From assembly GCA_035235625.1 (NCBI GenBank), contig CP141146.1, positions 186,001 through 250,000 on the forward strand: a DNA stretch of 64,000 bases, given 5' to 3'. Positions 60,827 through 64,000 of this stretch are shown piece after piece. The notes below the pieces were generated by a model. The model did not search any database. It worked only from the letters and a program-made list of their open reading frames with translations, and was not told the DNA's origin. The stretch's first letter is position 1; every line of letters starts with the position of its first letter. The translations under genes and the position numbers were made by a program. The DNA is from Saururus chinensis (Eukaryota; Streptophyta; Magnoliopsida; Piperales; Saururaceae).

Positions 60827-60889
60827 ACATGTGTTGGACAAAATTTATAGTATTTCTATCATTACAAAAATGGTGGTCGTCACAAAAAC

Positions 60890-61960
60890 GGCTTGGAATC
60901 AATTTCCAAGTGGAATTTTTAATTCCACCCACCTTCTACACACAAACATGATTATCAGAATTGATAGAATCTTACATAAATTCTATACATAAACAGTTCC
61001 TAAAAACGTTGGAAACTAAATTGCATACATGATAGTCACATATTTTAGAGTCATTGTTTGTGGTACTACTATAATTACATTTCTACACTAATTATGTATA
61101 TTAAAATAACCACATGATTTACAAATAGGCACTTGTTTGTCACTTATTGTCTAGTTAATTAAAATAATAAATGACATTTTCGCATACCTAAAACCAACAG
61201 TCATATTCACTATTTTCCACATAGCCAAGTTTAGAAAATTTTAAAAATTCTCAGGCGTTACAATGGGCACTGACATAGTTGCAACAGAGATGGCCGAAGT
61301 AGACACGAAAGGGATGGCTACTGTAGATGCTATGTTGTGGTGGTGGCGCCCTCCATGATCGTTGCCAACTGCCGCTAAAAGCACCCTAGAGCAATGACAA
61401 TGTGTTTAGACATTACCATGATGGTGACCAGTGTCCAATGTAGGAGAAATTATTCGACAAATATTCACCCTGGCTCTGATTCTAATATATTGATTTGGTG
61501 ACTATGACAAGAAATGAGAGAGGAGAAGAGAGATTAGACAAAAGATAATTTTTTACTAAATGAGATCAGGGCTAACCCTTATAGTTAAAAAGAGTAACCA
61601 ATGAACTCACTAAAAATATATTTAAATTTAATTATTATTAATAACTTAAAAATCCTAATTAATAACCTAGTGATTACTAGCTCCTAGCCGGACAAGGCAT
61701 AGGGCTTTGGGAGTTGGGGGAGGTATAATCCCCTAAGTTGGGATATATCGGGTTGAAGAAAAAGAACTCAGTTCGGGTCGAGTCTAAGATCACTGTTTGA
61801 AAGTCAGGACCTTGTTTTAGCTGTACCCATGTAAGTCCGTGTTGAAATAACCGAGCTCTTTTTTTATTCCCTGCTTGAACCCGATCTAGGAACTTAGGAC
61901 TCGGGATTAAATTTATGTCGCATCGAGGGAGAGAAAAACTTTCTTCTCCCCCAGCCCCAG
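60890..61960. other. Non-coding spacer with a possible LTR end at 61262
   Basis: 'gaaaattttaaaaattctca' then GGCGTTACA (to 61262) resembles the right edges of the B-like LTRs, so sequence around D2 may belong to a still older LTR. At 61473 'ggctctgattc' hints at a decayed primer site on the minus strand. A 133-residue minus-strand frame (61677-62078) crosses the A2 edge and has no domain, so it is not called. Confidence 0.35.
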
Positions 61961-64000
61961 TGTCACGCCCCGGCGATGCCCGACCCGAGCCGAACCCGGT
62001 CCAAGGGCCGGTCAAGCGTGCGGGGGCAATGAAGAAAAAATTAAGAAACAATCTAGCGGAAGACTTAACCCTAACCACGGGCGATTACCAGAAATACGGA
62101 GTACGCACAATCCTTTGAGCAAGAGTAAATAAAAGGGAATAAAGAGTATTGCTTATCACAAAGTAAACAACAATTCTCAAACCCACAAGCTTAGTTAACT
62201 AAAGCCCACACCGGCTCAAAATAAGTCATAAGCATCACAACTGTAAAATGTGACATAAATCCAAAACAAAGAACCCTACACAAAGGTTCTAACACATAAA
62301 AATAAAACCAAGGAAGATAAGTCACACAACGATCACCATAATCATATCCAAGCCATCTCCAACCTTTCCTCAAAGAGGAGATCCTGTCCGTGTGCGTGTC
62401 GCACCACGCAGCCCCAAATCAAAACACAAAAAGAGGGGTGAGTTTAACAACTCAGCAATGGTTTTTAATATCACTAGCAACATCGAAAAATACGATAGCA
62501 TAGCAATATAGTCATTCAGATCAAAGATTTACATGGTGCATCATTTTCTGATCACACATACATATCACCTAACACTGCATCATAGTGCATAATCAACCTG
62601 CATGGATGTATCTCTAACATACATATTCTCACATACATAACATCAACATCAACCTGCATGGATGTATCTCTAATATACATATTCCCACATGCATAACGTC
62701 AAAATCAACCTACATGGATGTATCTCTAACATACATATTCCCACATGCATAACATCAACATCAACCTGCATGGATGTATCTCCAACATACATATTCCCAC
62801 ATGCATAACATCAAAATCAAATTGCATGGATGTATCTCTAACATACATATTCCCACATGCATAACATCAAAATCAACCTCCATCAAGGAGTAATCACAAA
62901 TTAGTATCACACAGATGGGAACATAGACAAGGCCACGAAGGCGTGTCATGATCCAAAATTCTACACAAAAATTAAAGAAAGATCGGGGTTGTCAATCCCT
63001 AATGCTGCTCGCCCTGGACAATCCTGACCAAGGATGTCCCATTCTCACACAGAGAATCTAGAGCAGGGGTGTTCGCCCAAGGACATCTCCGGTGGGGGGG
63101 AAGAGCCTAAGTTTCCACACAAGAAACCCTAGAACACGTGGTAGCGGGTGTACACGGCATACCACACTGGATTCTCAGGGTCCAGATGATACTCATAATA
63201 ACAATCTCACAATCCACAAGACAAGTACACAACTCGTCCCCACATAATTCCATTTCTCTAGACTCGACCCGGGGAGTGCACTCGTTCCACACAGGAACTC
63301 AAATCAAAATATGTCCTTTCGGACCAATCAACTTGCGATTAATCCACGACCGATCAATCCGGCACACAATTTCATCACATTGCATCCAATCGGTCAAATT
63401 CGATTAACCACGATGAAGCCTCAATTGGGAATCCATTTTCATGATGCATGCAGCATGGTACATACGTGGGCAAAGCATACATGAATCTAAATCCATGATA
63501 AGTGCTCTCATCAGCCCCTAATGCATCATTCATAATCACAATATCAAGCTTCAACATCATTATTTAACCCCCACATGTGTGTGTAACTAGTAGAAGCATT
63601 TCATATAATGCATGTAAACATGCTTGAAATTAAACTCACTACCACACTACACATGTGAATTTCCATCTAAACATGAATTCCAGCGGAAATCGTAGAAGAA
63701 GAATCGTTGAAATCATATCTCAATTCAAAACTCAACCACAAAGGCTAAACACATATAACATCACTCCTTTCATCATTGAGTCATGGCATTCACCAACATC
63801 CAGACACAACTAACCACAATCTATCATGATGAATCAGTCCAATAATAGGTTGTAGTCCTACTGAAAATATGCTTAACCAAAGGGAATCAACCATTCATAA
63901 TTTCAAGATAACGATTCCAACATCATGCCACAAAACATAAGTCATTCCACAAATTTCTAAGCATATATCTCAATTTCATAACCTCAATAGCATGCTTTTC
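61961..64000 (-). mobile_element. Family-A LTR, copy A2, runs off the window
   Basis: TGTCACGCCCCGGCGATGCC at 61961. It matches A1 base for base over long stretches: 'gaacccggtccaagggccgg', 'agagcaggggtgttcgccca' and 'cttgaaattaaactcactac'. It is uninterrupted where A1 holds F2 (near 63597), so A2 shows the empty site for the F2 insertion. The right edge is beyond 64000, so solo LTR versus full element cannot be decided. Confidence 0.85.
62597..62876. repeat. Minisatellite in A2, five 56-bp units
   Basis: Five near-identical units starting 'cctgcatggatgtatctcta' and ending 'catcaa' at 62597, 62653, 62709, 62765 and 62821. A1 has two units and E has four to five related shorter units at the corresponding place. 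Confidence 0.9.

Larger units (their letters stand above)
24611..60884 (+). mobile_element. Family-D LTR, copy D2, split into three pieces by nested insertions
   Basis: The pieces are 24611-25602, 37183-37715 and 60827-60884. Joined, they follow D1 in order: 'gagaaaaacaatctgcgtgg' matches D1 near 17875, 'gtgccggaatagaaataaaa' its 18150 region, and 'acatgtgttggac' its 18475 region. They end in GGTCGTCACA. The net length is about 1578 bp, against 1592 for D1. The flanks GAAAC (24606-24610) and AAAAC (60885-60889) agree at four of five bases. It is therefore an old solo LTR that served as landing site for B5 and G1. Confidence 0.8.

Noticed and set aside
61677-62078. 133-residue minus-strand frame
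   Set aside because: It crosses the left edge of LTR A2 at 61961, so half is LTR and half spacer. No domain is visible.
62597-62876. Five regularly spaced repeats resembling a CRISPR array
   Set aside because: Units are head-to-tail 56-bp repeats with no unique spacers, inside a plant LTR. It is a minisatellite.

Overview
The window looks like intergenic and repeat DNA of a flowering plant with a large, retrotransposon-rich nuclear genome. The evidence is one intron-containing gene, GT..AG splice sites, Ty3/gypsy and Ty1/copia remnants primed by initiator tRNA-Met, AT-rich spacers and GC-rich LTR cores. I cannot name the species.

Left end (1-8210). The only host gene is a plant-type tRNA (guanine-N7)-methyltransferase of the TrmB family on the + strand. 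Six exons are visible (1457-4983), and the 5' exon or exons lie outside the window. It is followed by a small hairpin-forming MITE-like insert and by AT-rich DNA holding old LTR remnants.

Middle left (8211-24610). This holds a long LTR family (here 'B', about 3.7-4.0 kb, TG..CA ends), with one B copy inside another. Next come a fold-back element with CT/GA arms, an oppositely oriented B copy containing a solo LTR of family 'D' (1.6 kb), a dead gypsy 3' half with its LTR ('E'), a fragment of an opposite gypsy, and a collapsed Ty1/copia element.

Right (24611-64000). Most of this is one nested stack. A 1.6-kb family-D LTR (24611-60884) was split by a B element (25603-37182) and by a 5.4-kb Ty3/gypsy element G1 (37716-60826). 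G1 was opened in gag by a solo LTR of family 'F' (38192-44229), which itself holds a B solo LTR (38986-42697). G1 was also opened in integrase by a 3.3-kb family-A solo LTR (48133-59742), which holds an 8.3-kb non-coding, non-autonomous F element (49633-57963). Removing the inserts restores contiguous sequence and expected lengths (D2 about 1578 versus D1 1592 bp; G1 about 5.45 kb). Most junctions have 5-bp target duplications: CTTTT, AAGCA, ATAAC, and near-matches GCTG, ATACC/ATGCC, GAAAC/AAAAC. A second family-A LTR runs off the right end.

No retrotransposon here looks able to act alone: every pol has stops, frameshifts or lost segments. The best candidates for something undescribed are (i) a hairpin-forming block shared by LTR families B and F with apparent compensatory changes, (ii) the large gene-less F element built from tandem arrays, (iii) a GTTCGAAC-type module shared by LTRs of different families, and (iv) minisatellites at matching LTR positions that differ in copy number. 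Family letters are my own labels; no database search was possible.
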